64,000 bases of DNA from Nitrospira sp. UBA5698. Its GTDB lineage: Bacteria; Nitrospirota; Nitrospiria; Nitrospirales; Nitrospiraceae. This document shows, one piece after another, positions 9,375-17,987 of this stretch; position 1 is the stretch's first letter; every line of letters starts with the position of its first letter. Under the pieces are notes generated by a model. The model made no database searches, was not told where the DNA came from, and was given only the letters and a program-made list of their open reading frames with translations. Where the stretch lies: assembly GCA_002420115.1 (NCBI GenBank), contig DIHK01000007.1, positions 46,601-110,600 on the forward strand, in the 5' to 3' direction. Made by a program: the position numbers and the translations under genes.

Positions 9375-9695
9375 TCAGTACCGGGGAACACTCCCGTCCA
9401 CTTGGATCGACCAGGCATCAATCCCACCGATCAAATTCTTTACATTGGAAAATCCCTGTTGCAGTAGGAATCCCGTCGCGTCACCGCTACGCATGCCGTG
9501 GTGACAGTAGGCGATAATCTCAGTATCCCTATCCAATTTGGACAGTGACTGAGGCAATGTGCCGAGTGGAATCAGCACAGAGTTATCGAGCCTCGCCAGT
9601 TGATTCTCCCAGGGCTCACGCACATCCAAGAGTACCAGCTGATCCCCTTTATCGATCCGAGCCTTCAGCTCTTTCGGTGTAATCGTAAAACTCAT
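9375..9695 (-). CDS. Single-domain rhodanese-like protein
   Basis: A 106-residue rhodanese fold. The active loop CHHGMRS carries the sulfur-accepting Cys after YCHHG; LLDVREPWE and IPLG are the other hallmarks. Such proteins transfer sulfane sulfur or act in thiol/cyanide metabolism in the cytoplasm. ATG 9695 was preferred over an upstream in-frame start because AAGGAGGCGGTC sits just before it. It is convergent with the epimerase gene. Confidence 0.85.
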   Translation of the reverse strand: MSFTITPKELKARIDKGDQLVLLDVREPWENQLARLDNSVLIPLGTLPQSLSKLDRDTEIIAYCHHGMRSGDATGFLLQQGFSNVKNLIGGIDAWSIQVDGSVPRY

Positions 9696-9771
9696 ATGAC
9701 CGCCTCCTTCTTGTTGAGACAAATCATAAGCGAGTGAAGAAAAGACTGTCAAATGTGGTCGGCTAGTCTGG

Positions 9772-10491
9772 TTAACCAGACTTCTCTGATCGTCCCGTAT
9801 CCGACACCTCGTCGAACACCCAGCGTCCCCGTCGATCTGGAATTCTGAGTGCCTCGATCAGCTGATTGATGAAATCGGAGCGTAGAATCTCTTCCGCTCC
9901 GAACCGCATGACATGGGGAGAGGACTGTTGGCAATCGATGAGGCGGAAGTTCCAAGCCTGGAGTTGCTGGACAAGCTTCACGAGGGCCACTTTGGATGCA
10001 TCCTCGACTCTGGTGAACATGGACTCGGCAAAGAAGGCCCCGCCGATGGCTATCCCGTAGAGTCCGCCGACTAAGATACCCTCCTGCCAGGATTCGACGG
10101 AATGGGCATAGCCCAGTTCGTGCAGGCGTGTGTAGGCGTCTAGCATGTCATCCGTGATCCAGGTTCCCCCTTCTGGATATTGGGGACGCGGTCCTGCACA
10201 TTGCTCCATGACCTGTCGAAAGCAGGTGTCGAGCGTGACGGTGAATACATTCGAGCGAAGTGTTTTCTTCAGACTGCGCGCGACATGCAGCTTATTGGGA
10301 AACAACACCGCCCGGGGGTCCGGTGACCACCAGAGAATGGGATCGCCCTCGTTGTACCAGGGGAAGATTCCGTGCCGATAGGCGGCAAGGATTCGCTCGG
10401 GCCGAAGATCTCCACCGACGGCCAGCAGGCCTTCAGGGGTGGCCTGATTGACTGGGGGAAAACGAAGATCGTGCGGTCTCAAGCGAAACAT
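9772..10491 (-). CDS. aat: Leucyl/phenylalanyl-tRNA--protein transferase
   Basis: Aat adds Leu or Phe from aminoacyl-tRNA to N-terminal Arg/Lys of proteins, marking them for ClpS/ClpAP degradation (N-end rule). Diagnostic motifs: GLLAVGGDLRPERILAAY, GIFPWYNEGDPILWWSPDPR and GGLYGIAIGGAFFAESMF. ATG 10491 was chosen because the product then starts as known Aat proteins do; the frame is open to 10542. The tail beyond the conserved core is polar. Confidence 0.9.
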   Translation of the reverse strand: MFRLRPHDLRFPPVNQATPEGLLAVGGDLRPERILAAYRHGIFPWYNEGDPILWWSPDPRAVLFPNKLHVARSLKKTLRSNVFTVTLDTCFRQVMEQCAGPRPQYPEGGTWITDDMLDAYTRLHELGYAHSVESWQEGILVGGLYGIAIGGAFFAESMFTRVEDASKVALVKLVQQLQAWNFRLIDCQQSSPHVMRFGAEEILRSDFINQLIEALRIPDRRGRWVFDEVSDTGRSEKSG

Positions 10492-10643
10492 CACCGTACG
10501 ATACGTGAAGCGGGGTGAAAAGACCATGCCGGCTGAGCGCAACGGTTTCTCACATGGGCAAGAACGCGCTAGGCTGAAGGCTGCTATTCAGGAAATGTTG
10601 AAAACAGGTAGCCCTCTCGCCGTGTTGAAAGGTGCCTCCCCAT

Positions 10644-10671
10644 GCCGGAGCCGCTTGCACACGGCTCCGGC
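10644..10671. terminator. GC-rich perfect hairpin, possible terminator
   Basis: GCCGGAGCCG (10644-10653) and CGGCTCCGGC (10662-10671) form a perfect 10-bp stem with an 8-base loop. It lies about 70 bases beyond the stop of the small minus-strand protein. No T-run follows on either strand, so a classic intrinsic terminator is not certain. Confidence 0.35.
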
Positions 10672-10740
10672 CCGTATTCCCATTCCGGCAGTAGGCACTC
10701 ACTTTTCCATGCTGTACTTCGGCAATCAGCTACACATACC

Positions 10741-10869
10741 TCATCTCATGAACCCGCCGAAATAGAGTGCAAATCCAACGATCCCGATAAGAAGCGCGCC
10801 ATACAAGTACACCCATCCTGGCTCGTGAATGAGGTCGTCCTTTACGTCTTTGAGATGTAGATCACTCAT
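10741..10869 (-). CDS. Small single-pass membrane protein (42 aa)
   Basis: A 42-codon frame with AAGGAGGTGCTCT directly before its ATG, an excellent ribosome site. The N-terminal half is charged (MSDLHLKDVKDDLIHEPGW); the second half is one hydrophobic helix (VYLYGALLIGIVGFALYFGG) with a short positive end. It resembles small accessory subunits of membrane complexes in layout only; I recognise no family. It stands alone between aat and the GIY-YIG gene, with a strong hairpin downstream. Confidence 0.7.
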   Translation of the reverse strand: MSDLHLKDVKDDLIHEPGWVYLYGALLIGIVGFALYFGGFMR

Positions 10870-11326
10870 AGAGCACCTCCTTGTTTGAAACCTCCTATGT
10901 GCCGTAGAAGAGTGGTTTGGACCGCCCTCTATGTCTGATGCATGCTAATAAGCGCAACATTCCTTCGCTATCGCCCGGAAGATTGAATTTGCAACTCCAC
11001 CGGATGGGTGAGGGCACCGGTAAGCACAGGACGGATCACTGGGACTTGAGGTATGTCAGAAGAACTTATACGCGACCCAAACCGACCGACCAACGAATTG
11101 AAAAGCAGCCGTTCGACCTCTGTGTGTGCGGTGGGCTAGGAAACGTAAGGCTTCTCAATAGAGGGAGCTCGGGCGGATCCCTACAAAATCTATTCAGAAA
11201 TAGTCCTGTAGGCGCAACTCATTGAAACGAGAACAGGTATGGCGTATGGTTCGCGAACAGTAACGGCGCGTCAGACGTACAGGAACTGGTCGATCCGGAT
11301 AAAACATAGTTAGCTGGATTCATCTC
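10870..11326. other. Intergenic region
   Basis: About 450 bases upstream of both the small membrane protein (minus) and the GIY-YIG gene (plus). It should contain their divergent promoters, but no convincing -35/-10 pair or RNA structure stands out. A plus-strand frame at 10917-11225 lacks a ribosome site and protein-like composition and was not accepted. Confidence 0.5.
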
Positions 11327-12172
11327 ATGCCAAGTGCAACGATTAAAATCTTTCTCGTCCACGGAGATCCAAAACGGCTACGAACGGCTGAATTGTCAAA
11401 CTGGACCGGTAAAGCTGTGGCTGGCCCGCGAAGTGAATTTGACAATGTGCTTGCCCGAGAGGAGTCGCAGAATTCCGGTGTCTATTTCCTTACCGGCATT
11501 GATCCAGAAACAGGGAAAGTCGCAGTCTATATTGGCGAAGCTGAGTCCATCAGTGAAAGAGTAAAAGGGCATCTTGATAGAGACTTCTGGAATCACATCG
11601 CCTTCTTCACCAGTAAAGATGAAAATCTAACAAAGGCACACATCCGTTATCTTGAAGGCCGCTTCATTGAGCAGGCGAAAAAGGCAGGTCGAGCTGAGGT
11701 CAAAAATAACCAAGGTAGTGGTTCAAAGCTGCCCGAGTCAGACCGAGAAGATATGGAAATCTTCCTTGAGAAGATTCACCAACTGTTGCCTGTGCTTGGC
11801 GTCGAGGTTTTGGTGCCAACTACTTCAACTGTAGCAAGTCGAAATGAAACAGCGACCTTGTCCTGTGAAATTAAAGGTTTTAAGGCCACTGGCTATCTCA
11901 CACCAAATGGTATTGTGGTCCTTGCTGGTTCTCAAGCGGTCTTAAACGAGCGCCCTTCTGCACAGAAATACCCTTGGCCAATTAACATGCGGCAACAACT
12001 GAAAGACCAAGGCGCCTTGAAAGAGAAGACCGATCATCTTCTATTCACCAAGGATATTGAGTTTTCAAGTCCCAGTGCAGCGGCTGCTGTCATACACGGT
12101 GGCAGTGCAAACGGGCTTACTGCGTGGAAGAATAAGGCTGGAAAGACCCTCAAGGATCTGGAGTCAGTCTAA
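11327..12172 (+). CDS. GIY-YIG nuclease-domain protein with C-terminal DUF4357
   Basis: A 281-residue protein. Residues ~50-125 carry a GIY-YIG core: GVYFLTG, then VAVYIGEAESISERVKGH (conserved Gly, Tyr, Arg) and the helix with the metal-binding Glu in YLEGRFIEQ. The C-terminal part (KATGYLTPNGIVVLAGS to the end) matches the DUF4357 domain often joined to it. These proteins are widespread and of unknown cellular role, possibly in DNA restriction or repair. Codon use and its AT-richer sequence than nearby genes hint at transfer. It stands alone. Confidence 0.75.
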   Translation: MPSATIKIFLVHGDPKRLRTAELSNWTGKAVAGPRSEFDNVLAREESQNSGVYFLTGIDPETGKVAVYIGEAESISERVKGHLDRDFWNHIAFFTSKDENLTKAHIRYLEGRFIEQAKKAGRAEVKNNQGSGSKLPESDREDMEIFLEKIHQLLPVLGVEVLVPTTSTVASRNETATLSCEIKGFKATGYLTPNGIVVLAGSQAVLNERPSAQKYPWPINMRQQLKDQGALKEKTDHLLFTKDIEFSSPSAAAAVIHGGSANGLTAWKNKAGKTLKDLESV

Positions 12173-12265
12173 CAACGCATTCAACGAGGACTCGCAAATC
12201 GTCCCTTCGTACTTATTTCCCCCGCACATAAAAGCGAACGGTTGGGCTATTCAAAAGGTTCTTGC

Positions 12266-12547
12266 ATGCAACACGTTTTAATCATTCATGAGGTCGAGGC
12301 ATATCCGGCCTGGAAAGCAATCTTTGACCAGACAGCTGACCTGAGAAAACAGGCCGGGGAGATCAGTTATCAGTTACTCCGCTATGACAACGATACCAAT
12401 AAGATTGTCCACTTTTCGGAGTGGTCCTCACTCGATAAGGCCCGACGTTTCTTCGAGTCTCCTGAACTGGCAGAAATCCGAAGAAGGGCTGGCGTCAAAG
12501 CGCCCCACTTTATGTACCTGCAAGAGATAGAACGTGGCGTGCTCTAG
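12266..12547 (+). CDS. Small ABM-like (dimeric alpha/beta barrel) protein
   Basis: A 93-residue protein resembling antibiotic-biosynthesis-monooxygenase-like ferredoxin folds: HVLIIHEVEAYPAWKAIFD, a central YQLLRYD strand and FSEWSSLDKARRFFESPEL. Such proteins form dimeric barrels and are usually of unknown role. ATG 12266 was chosen because AAAAGG lies upstream; an in-frame start at 12242 has none. Confidence 0.6.
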   Translation: MQHVLIIHEVEAYPAWKAIFDQTADLRKQAGEISYQLLRYDNDTNKIVHFSEWSSLDKARRFFESPELAEIRRRAGVKAPHFMYLQEIERGVL

Positions 12548-12598
12548 CCCTAACCTCGAGTTCAAGAGAGACGCCGCAAGAACGCGGTGCCATTAGGC

Positions 12599-12844
12599 AT
12601 GAGCATGCACCTCGACCCTGCTGACGCACAAAGGTTCATTCAAGGCTACAAGCTTCTGATGCTTGAGCTATTAGGTAAACAGGAAGATCGCATCACTGGC
12701 AGCTGTATTCTGAGCTTATTCAATTGGTATTGGGACACGACTGATACGAAGTGCAATCTGAATGGTCTTGATGGGAAACCTGTACTTACTCAGGTAAGGG
12801 AGAGAGCTAGACCTGATGAACCAGCAGAAGGTTGGCCTATATGA
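12599..12844 (+). CDS. Hypothetical protein, possibly a gene remnant
   Basis: An 81-residue frame with plausible protein composition (a helical start LDPADAQRFIQGYKLLMLELLG and an aromatic FNWYWDTTD segment), but no clear ribosome site and no family I recognise. It may be the N-terminal remnant of a larger gene that has since decayed. Confidence 0.3.
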   Translation: MSMHLDPADAQRFIQGYKLLMLELLGKQEDRITGSCILSLFNWYWDTTDTKCNLNGLDGKPVLTQVRERARPDEPAEGWPI

Positions 12845-12918
12845 ACGGACCCGTCACTTTCAGAATGATCGTTGTTCCCCGCACAAGCATTGAATTGGTT
12901 CGGCACTGGTTGAAAACC

Positions 12919-12956
12919 GGATAAGAGCGAGGGTTCTGCTCCCTCCGCTCTTATCC
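12919..12956 (-). terminator. Intrinsic terminator of the cysteine-rich protein operon
   Basis: GGATAAGAGCG (12919-12929) and CGCTCTTATCC (12946-12956) form an 11-bp stem extended by AGGG/CCCT across a one-base bulge, loop TTCTGCT. Read on the minus strand it is followed by GGTTTTC. It lies ~65 bases after the last gene of the 13.0-18.8 kb operon. Confidence 0.75.
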
Positions 12957-13020
12957 ACTCTATTGCCTTGTGTTATCCATGCCGGGTATTGCCGCTGGAA
13001 TCAGCATTCACACAAGGTCA

Positions 13021-14724
13021 CTATTTGCACTCGTATTTTGGCGGTCCAGAACACTCCCCAGATTTGCATTTGTGATCATTGCCGAACGAACCGAACGTGC
13101 CACACTTTTCGCCTTTGTCGAGCTTGGGACGACAGGCATTCACTTTGGTATCGATCCCACCATCACACCACTTCCCCGAACCACAGTCTGCGTCTGTCTT
13201 ACACACACAGGTGCCCTTCGTTCCATCGAGGCTGCTACACTTGCCCTCTTTGCAGGCATCATTGAGATAGCAGGTTTCACCCATCGGCACCGAATTGGGG
13301 GTGTAACACCGGGAGAGCTTGCAGTAGCCGCTTTTGCATTGGTGATCGCCACCGGCAATATCGCATGTTTCATTATCGGTCTTCTTGGCCATACACTGGT
13401 TCTTTTTGAGATCGATCCCCGCGTTACAATACTCGCCGCCGCCACAGTCATTGTCGGCATTGCACTCCTTCTGCTTCGTGATGTATCGCGAGACGGCAAT
13501 GTAGTGATAGATAGTCCGCTTTTCATCGGTGCCACCTTCGCACATTTGGTAGTCGGCAGTAGGATACAAATTGGTGAAATGCGTGTTACGACAACTTTTG
13601 CGCCCATCTTCCGCATCGACAAATCCATATTCGTCGTCTAAACCGAAGGCATGTCCGACTTCGTGCCAATAGCTGCCGTCAGTGGTCATGGTGGAGAAAT
13701 TGTTCACCTGAAACACATTGGATTTGTACATCTGATTGAAGTGCGCACGGAGAAACTTTGTGGCGAAATTCACACTCAGATGATCGTCGACCTCAAATAG
13801 GGTGCGAGTCGAAGACGGAATAGTTCCATCATTGTGTCCTTTGAGGTACAGCTTCAACTGGAACACACCTGGGATACTCCAGTACGCTTCCGATGTCCGA
13901 ACGAAGTTGTCGAGAATCCAATCCTGCGGCTTCACCTTGACCGCTTGCGATCCATCAGGATCCCATCTCCAATAGAGCTCCTTGTTTTTGTCCACTCGAC
14001 AGCCCGCATAGGAGTCGCCGTCTTTGTCATAGCGATACTCAATCTTGCCTAGGCTGATTGCTTTGTTTTCGGGATCTCGTTGGTGAAGCGCTTTATCAGC
14101 GTACGTGCCTTGTTCACCGGGGAAATAGGTCGTCGTCGAGCACAGCGTTGAACTTATCGATTTTGCGGAAGCTTTGAGCGTGAAGATCTGGGAATTGGTA
14201 TTGGTGGATGGCATCTCGATCTGTGACGCGTCATACAGCTGCCCGGCGTGTGAAAAAGCAAAATCAACCCGGTTTGGGACCAGCTCATTAAACTGTGGTC
14301 GATACGGGATGGTCATGGTCCAAACCCCGTTGATCTTGCTCAAGGCGTAGACATATTTGAAGCTCAAGAGTGAGCCGATAGGTAGGCCGACGAAGTCGTA
14401 GTGCCCTCGCACAATCTTCGTTTCCAGATTCCTCGCTTTTAAGAGCGCTTTCTCCGGAGTGTCTCGTTCACTCCCAAGCGCTTGGGCTATTTCACGGCCC
14501 TTGGTGTCACGCTGGCGGTTGCACTGCAGAATGATTCCATCCCACCGCAAGCTCCCTTGCAATGCCGTATCAGGGAAGAGCTCTGGGTAGTAGGCGCTTT
14601 CCGCTACGAGTTCAGGCGTCACCGGTCTGACCGTCCCAAGCGCGTCGTTGCAGAGATCCGCATAGACGGGAGGCTCCATGAGGAACAGTCCCAGCAACAC
14701 GAGGATCATGATCAACAGTTTCAT
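13021..14724 (-). CDS. Secreted zinc metalloprotease with cysteine-rich C-terminal repeats (I)
   Basis: A 567-residue exported protein. A signal peptide (MKLLIMILVLLGLFLMEPPVYA) follows a good GAGGAGG site; the frame opens 24 codons earlier. Residues 354-365 read HEVGHAFGLDDE, an HExxHxxG zinc site of metzincin-like peptidases, in a domain (~25-400) I cannot assign to a family. From ~421 to the end comes a Cys-rich module built of units like DADCGSGKWCDGGID and DHKCKSGECSG, near-identical to those ending the next two proteins. Last gene of the operon: 72 bases separate it from the M23-like gene, and a hairpin terminator follows. The sequence suggests secretion and disulfide bonding. Confidence 0.8.
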   Translation of the reverse strand: MKLLIMILVLLGLFLMEPPVYADLCNDALGTVRPVTPELVAESAYYPELFPDTALQGSLRWDGIILQCNRQRDTKGREIAQALGSERDTPEKALLKARNLETKIVRGHYDFVGLPIGSLLSFKYVYALSKINGVWTMTIPYRPQFNELVPNRVDFAFSHAGQLYDASQIEMPSTNTNSQIFTLKASAKSISSTLCSTTTYFPGEQGTYADKALHQRDPENKAISLGKIEYRYDKDGDSYAGCRVDKNKELYWRWDPDGSQAVKVKPQDWILDNFVRTSEAYWSIPGVFQLKLYLKGHNDGTIPSSTRTLFEVDDHLSVNFATKFLRAHFNQMYKSNVFQVNNFSTMTTDGSYWHEVGHAFGLDDEYGFVDAEDGRKSCRNTHFTNLYPTADYQMCEGGTDEKRTIYHYIAVSRYITKQKECNADNDCGGGEYCNAGIDLKKNQCMAKKTDNETCDIAGGDHQCKSGYCKLSRCYTPNSVPMGETCYLNDACKEGKCSSLDGTKGTCVCKTDADCGSGKWCDGGIDTKVNACRPKLDKGEKCGTFGSFGNDHKCKSGECSGPPKYECK

Positions 14725-14796
14725 TGCAATACCTCCTCGGCAGCACCAGCAGCATAGGGCTGGCCGACACCGCAGCTCTGCGTTGCGTTGTCTCAT

Positions 14797-16422
14797 TTAT
14801 TTGCACTCATATTTCGGGAAACCCGAACATTCACCCGATTTGCATTTGTGGTCATTACCGAGCGATCCAGCCTTTCCGCAGGTTTCGCCTTTGTCCAACT
14901 TGGCCCGACACTTGTTATCTTTAAAATCGAGCCCGCCGTCGCAATATTCGCCGGCACCACAATCGGAGTCTTTCTTGCAAACGCAGGTCCCCTTGGTGCC
15001 GTCTACCGCGCTGCATTTGCCACCCTTGCAAGCGTCATCGTTGTAGCAGGTTCCGTCCATTTCTACCGAATTGGGTGTGTAACATTTTGACCATTTGCAG
15101 TAGCCACTTTTGCATTGATGTCCCCCTCCGACTGCATCGCAGGTGAGGTTATCGGCCTTCTTAGGCATGCACTTGTTCTGATTGAGGTCAATGCCTGCAT
15201 CACAGTACTTATCGTCGCTACAATCTGCATCCGTCTTACAGACACAGACCCCTTTGAGTCCTTCGATGTCGCTGCACTTGCCTTCCGCACAGGCATCATT
15301 GACATAACAGGTCTGGCCGAACCCCACGGAGTGTGGCGTGTAGCAGCGGCCGAGCTTGCAGTATCCACTTTTGCACTGGTGCCCGCCGCCGGCAACGTCG
15401 CACGTCGCGTTGTCCTCCTTGAGCGGCATGCAACGATTCGCGGACAGGTCCACACCGGCGTTGCAATAGTTGCCCTCGGGACAATCCGGGTCCTTTCGGC
15501 ACTCAGGCAAACCACCGGCGATGTAGTTTTCGCCATCCTTGATGGTGAAGACCTTCCCCGTGAGGTCGGAGAAGCGAGGATTGCGCTGTTCCTCAAAGTC
15601 ATAGTCCTCTAAGTCACCGCTTTTATCGTCGACTTTGGGGTTGGAATCATCAACCTCAATCTTCACGATCTCAAAGTGCAAATGTCCTGGCGAGGCGCAT
15701 CCAACATTGCCTTCATCACCCAGATAGTCCCCTTGGGTCACGTGGTCACCAACCTTGAGCTTGGCCTTGGTGGTCGTGGTACCGAACTGCATGTGTGAAT
15801 ACTTCGACCATTCATTATTCGCATGTTCGATCCACACATAGTTATTAAAACAGTCTGGTGTGTTGCGAAGGATCCTCCAGATATGCTGATTTTTCGATCG
15901 GCTGTCCTCGATATGCCGGATGGTTCCGTCTGCTGCTGCCATGATGCGATGGGGACCGCCGCCCTTACCATGCATGTCGAAACGACCTATCGGGTTGTGA
16001 GTGCTGAAATCACGAGTGACTTTCACATTGGTGCCGTCGGCATAAGGGATGCGATAGATATTCTGAGATTCCTGTCCTTTTGGTGGCGGTCCTGGATTCA
16101 CGCAGGCATTTACCGCCTCATCGTAGGCGCGAGAGCACGCTTCGAGCTCATCACCTGTCTTGTTCATGCAAGGCTTGATGAGAATCTGTGCCTCCGCCTC
16201 GCAGCGATCAAGTATGTCGATTTGATGAGGCGTGACCTTCTTTCCCGCACCAGCCTTGGACATGGCCTTGCTCCGCTCGACCTTCGAGAGAGATTTAGAG
16301 GGTTCCCCACTCTCTGCTGCTCTGCCGGCGTAGACCGAAGAAGCCGTATCGAGGGACCACATTGCAGTCATACAGAGTAGGACTAAGAGGCGCCCAACCC
16401 AGCTTGTTCGTATCGCGATCAT
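14797..16422 (-). CDS. Secreted M23-like protein with cysteine-rich C-terminal repeats (II)
   Basis: A 541-residue exported protein starting at ATG 16422 after TAGGAGGG, with a signal peptide ending near SSVYAG. Residues ~150-255 resemble an M23 (LytM/lysostaphin) domain: GRFDMHGKGGGPHRIMAAAD, KYSHMQFG, a VGDHVTQGDYLG strand and GHLHFEI, whose HxH supplies zinc ligands. The usual first motif HxxxD reads HGKGG, so the Asp ligand appears missing and activity is uncertain. From ~308 on there are three Cys-rich units containing CKSGYCK and CVCKTDADC. The N-terminal region has four extra cysteines. It sits in the middle of the operon. Confidence 0.8.
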   Translation of the reverse strand: MIAIRTSWVGRLLVLLCMTAMWSLDTASSVYAGRAAESGEPSKSLSKVERSKAMSKAGAGKKVTPHQIDILDRCEAEAQILIKPCMNKTGDELEACSRAYDEAVNACVNPGPPPKGQESQNIYRIPYADGTNVKVTRDFSTHNPIGRFDMHGKGGGPHRIMAAADGTIRHIEDSRSKNQHIWRILRNTPDCFNNYVWIEHANNEWSKYSHMQFGTTTTKAKLKVGDHVTQGDYLGDEGNVGCASPGHLHFEIVKIEVDDSNPKVDDKSGDLEDYDFEEQRNPRFSDLTGKVFTIKDGENYIAGGLPECRKDPDCPEGNYCNAGVDLSANRCMPLKEDNATCDVAGGGHQCKSGYCKLGRCYTPHSVGFGQTCYVNDACAEGKCSDIEGLKGVCVCKTDADCSDDKYCDAGIDLNQNKCMPKKADNLTCDAVGGGHQCKSGYCKWSKCYTPNSVEMDGTCYNDDACKGGKCSAVDGTKGTCVCKKDSDCGAGEYCDGGLDFKDNKCRAKLDKGETCGKAGSLGNDHKCKSGECSGFPKYECK

Positions 16423-16470
16423 GACAATCCCTCCTATCGGAAATATGCTTGACACAGACCCCACATCGAG

Positions 16471-17955
16471 TTACTTGCACACAAAGTTCGGCAACCCCGA
16501 GCATTCTCCTGACTTGCATTTATGGTCGTTGCCGAATGTGCCGACTGCACCACATTTCTCTCCTTTGTCGAGCTTCGGCCGGCACGCATTGACTTTGGCG
16601 TCCAATCCCTCGTCGCACCACTTGCCAGCGCCGCAATCGGAGTCTTTGCTGCAGACACACGTCCCTTTAGTCACTCCGCCGACGGGTGCATTACACTTGC
16701 CTTCTCGGCATTCGTCGTCAAAGCGGCAGGATTCGCCCATCGAGGCCGAAGCCAGCGCTGAACAGAATCCCGCCTTGCATCGACCGGCCTGACATTGCTC
16801 GTCCTTAGTACAGACGGAACCGTCGCTCAACTTGTCTTTGCAGGTGCGCTTTCCTGAAATAGGATCTCCACAATAGTTGCCCGTGCCGCAATCTGAGTCG
16901 GCCCGACACTCATCTGCGTCCGCACAAACGCCCCAACTGCATCGATCAGATGCGCATTGCCGCTTGGTGGTACAGAGAGTTCCACGGTCTGACTTGGGTT
17001 TGCAGATATTTCGAGCAAGATTCAGTATCCCAGCGGTACAGAACTCTCCATCCTCACAGTCAGCATCGGCTTCACACTGTCCTTCGCCACGCAAACCCGC
17101 CATCGCCTGATAATCGGTCTTGCCGTCACTCGTCTGGTAGCGTTCGCGCTGCTTGGCAGCGCGGTTCAATTGACAGGCGTTTAGGACTTCTTTGCCAATT
17201 TCTGACGTGCAATAGTCCATGACATTGGAGATTCCTTTGCACTCACGGAGATCACCGGCACTATCGGGCTTAACCTGACCCTGGCAGGAATTACACTTGA
17301 TGTGATTACCGAATTCTTTGTTGCAGTTCGACACACTGAGGGGATTCAGATTCACATAGGGCTCGAAGGTGTGTTTGAGTGAGAAAAAGTGCCCAAGTTC
17401 ATGTGCGAGTAGGTATTGCTGGTTCAAGACTTTCGGCTCCGTGTCCGCCACAACGCAGGTAGCTATAATGATGCCCCGCTTTCTGTTGAACGGATTGACC
17501 CAGTGAGGAAAGGTCGCTCGACCGCACAAGCCCTTGTTCTTGTCCTCATTCTTTACAACCGTGTCGACGACAAGCACTGTGAGATGTCCGTCTGTTTTTG
17601 TGCGAGCCTGATTGTCGAAGTTGTCGTCCATAAACTTTTCAAGGTCGGACGCATTGTCGAACCCAAGGTAACTAAAATTCTTCCCGTTGGAATCCGTCTG
17701 AACCTTGATTGCGCTGTGGTTCTCCTGCATAAACGTCGGGTGGATGACCAAAGCCGGGTTATTGCTATAGAGCGATTCGGCCCTTTCGATGTTGACCTGC
17801 AGCCACTTTACGATTTCGGCGTAAGTGTACCGCTGCGTGTTGATATGAAAGTGAATGTTGGCATCGAAGTTGCCCGCACAAACCGATGAAAGTGGGCAGA
17901 GCCAGACAAGCGCTGCGATCGCACAGATGCTGACCACGTGCTTCAGTCTTTTCAT
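16471..17955 (-). CDS. Secreted zinc metalloprotease with cysteine-rich C-terminal repeats (III)
   Basis: A 494-residue exported protein with a signal peptide (residues 1-28, ending PLSSVCAG) and a TTAGGAGGG site before ATG 17955. Residues 185-195 read HELGHFFSLKH, an HExxHxxxxxH zinc motif, and NVMDYC (244-249) fits a metzincin Met-turn. Between them lie six cysteines not found in the other proteases. Residues ~294-494 are the Cys-rich module, more diverged at first (CEADADCEDGEFCTAG) but near-identical to proteins I and II at the end (DHKCKSGECSG). It lies 32 bases after the DsbA-like gene. Confidence 0.8.
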   Translation of the reverse strand: MKRLKHVVSICAIAALVWLCPLSSVCAGNFDANIHFHINTQRYTYAEIVKWLQVNIERAESLYSNNPALVIHPTFMQENHSAIKVQTDSNGKNFSYLGFDNASDLEKFMDDNFDNQARTKTDGHLTVLVVDTVVKNEDKNKGLCGRATFPHWVNPFNRKRGIIIATCVVADTEPKVLNQQYLLAHELGHFFSLKHTFEPYVNLNPLSVSNCNKEFGNHIKCNSCQGQVKPDSAGDLRECKGISNVMDYCTSEIGKEVLNACQLNRAAKQRERYQTSDGKTDYQAMAGLRGEGQCEADADCEDGEFCTAGILNLARNICKPKSDRGTLCTTKRQCASDRCSWGVCADADECRADSDCGTGNYCGDPISGKRTCKDKLSDGSVCTKDEQCQAGRCKAGFCSALASASMGESCRFDDECREGKCNAPVGGVTKGTCVCSKDSDCGAGKWCDEGLDAKVNACRPKLDKGEKCGAVGTFGNDHKCKSGECSGLPNFVCK

Positions 17956-17987
17956 GACGGGACCCTCCTAAGTATAAGTAGACAAGC

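Noticed and set aside
10917..11225. 102-codon plus-strand frame upstream of the GIY-YIG gene
   Set aside because: Basic, low-quality composition and no ribosome site.
12970..13641. Plus-strand frames opposite the Cys-rich proteins
   Set aside because: These open frames are mirror images of the repetitive cysteine codons; no signal or ribosome site.
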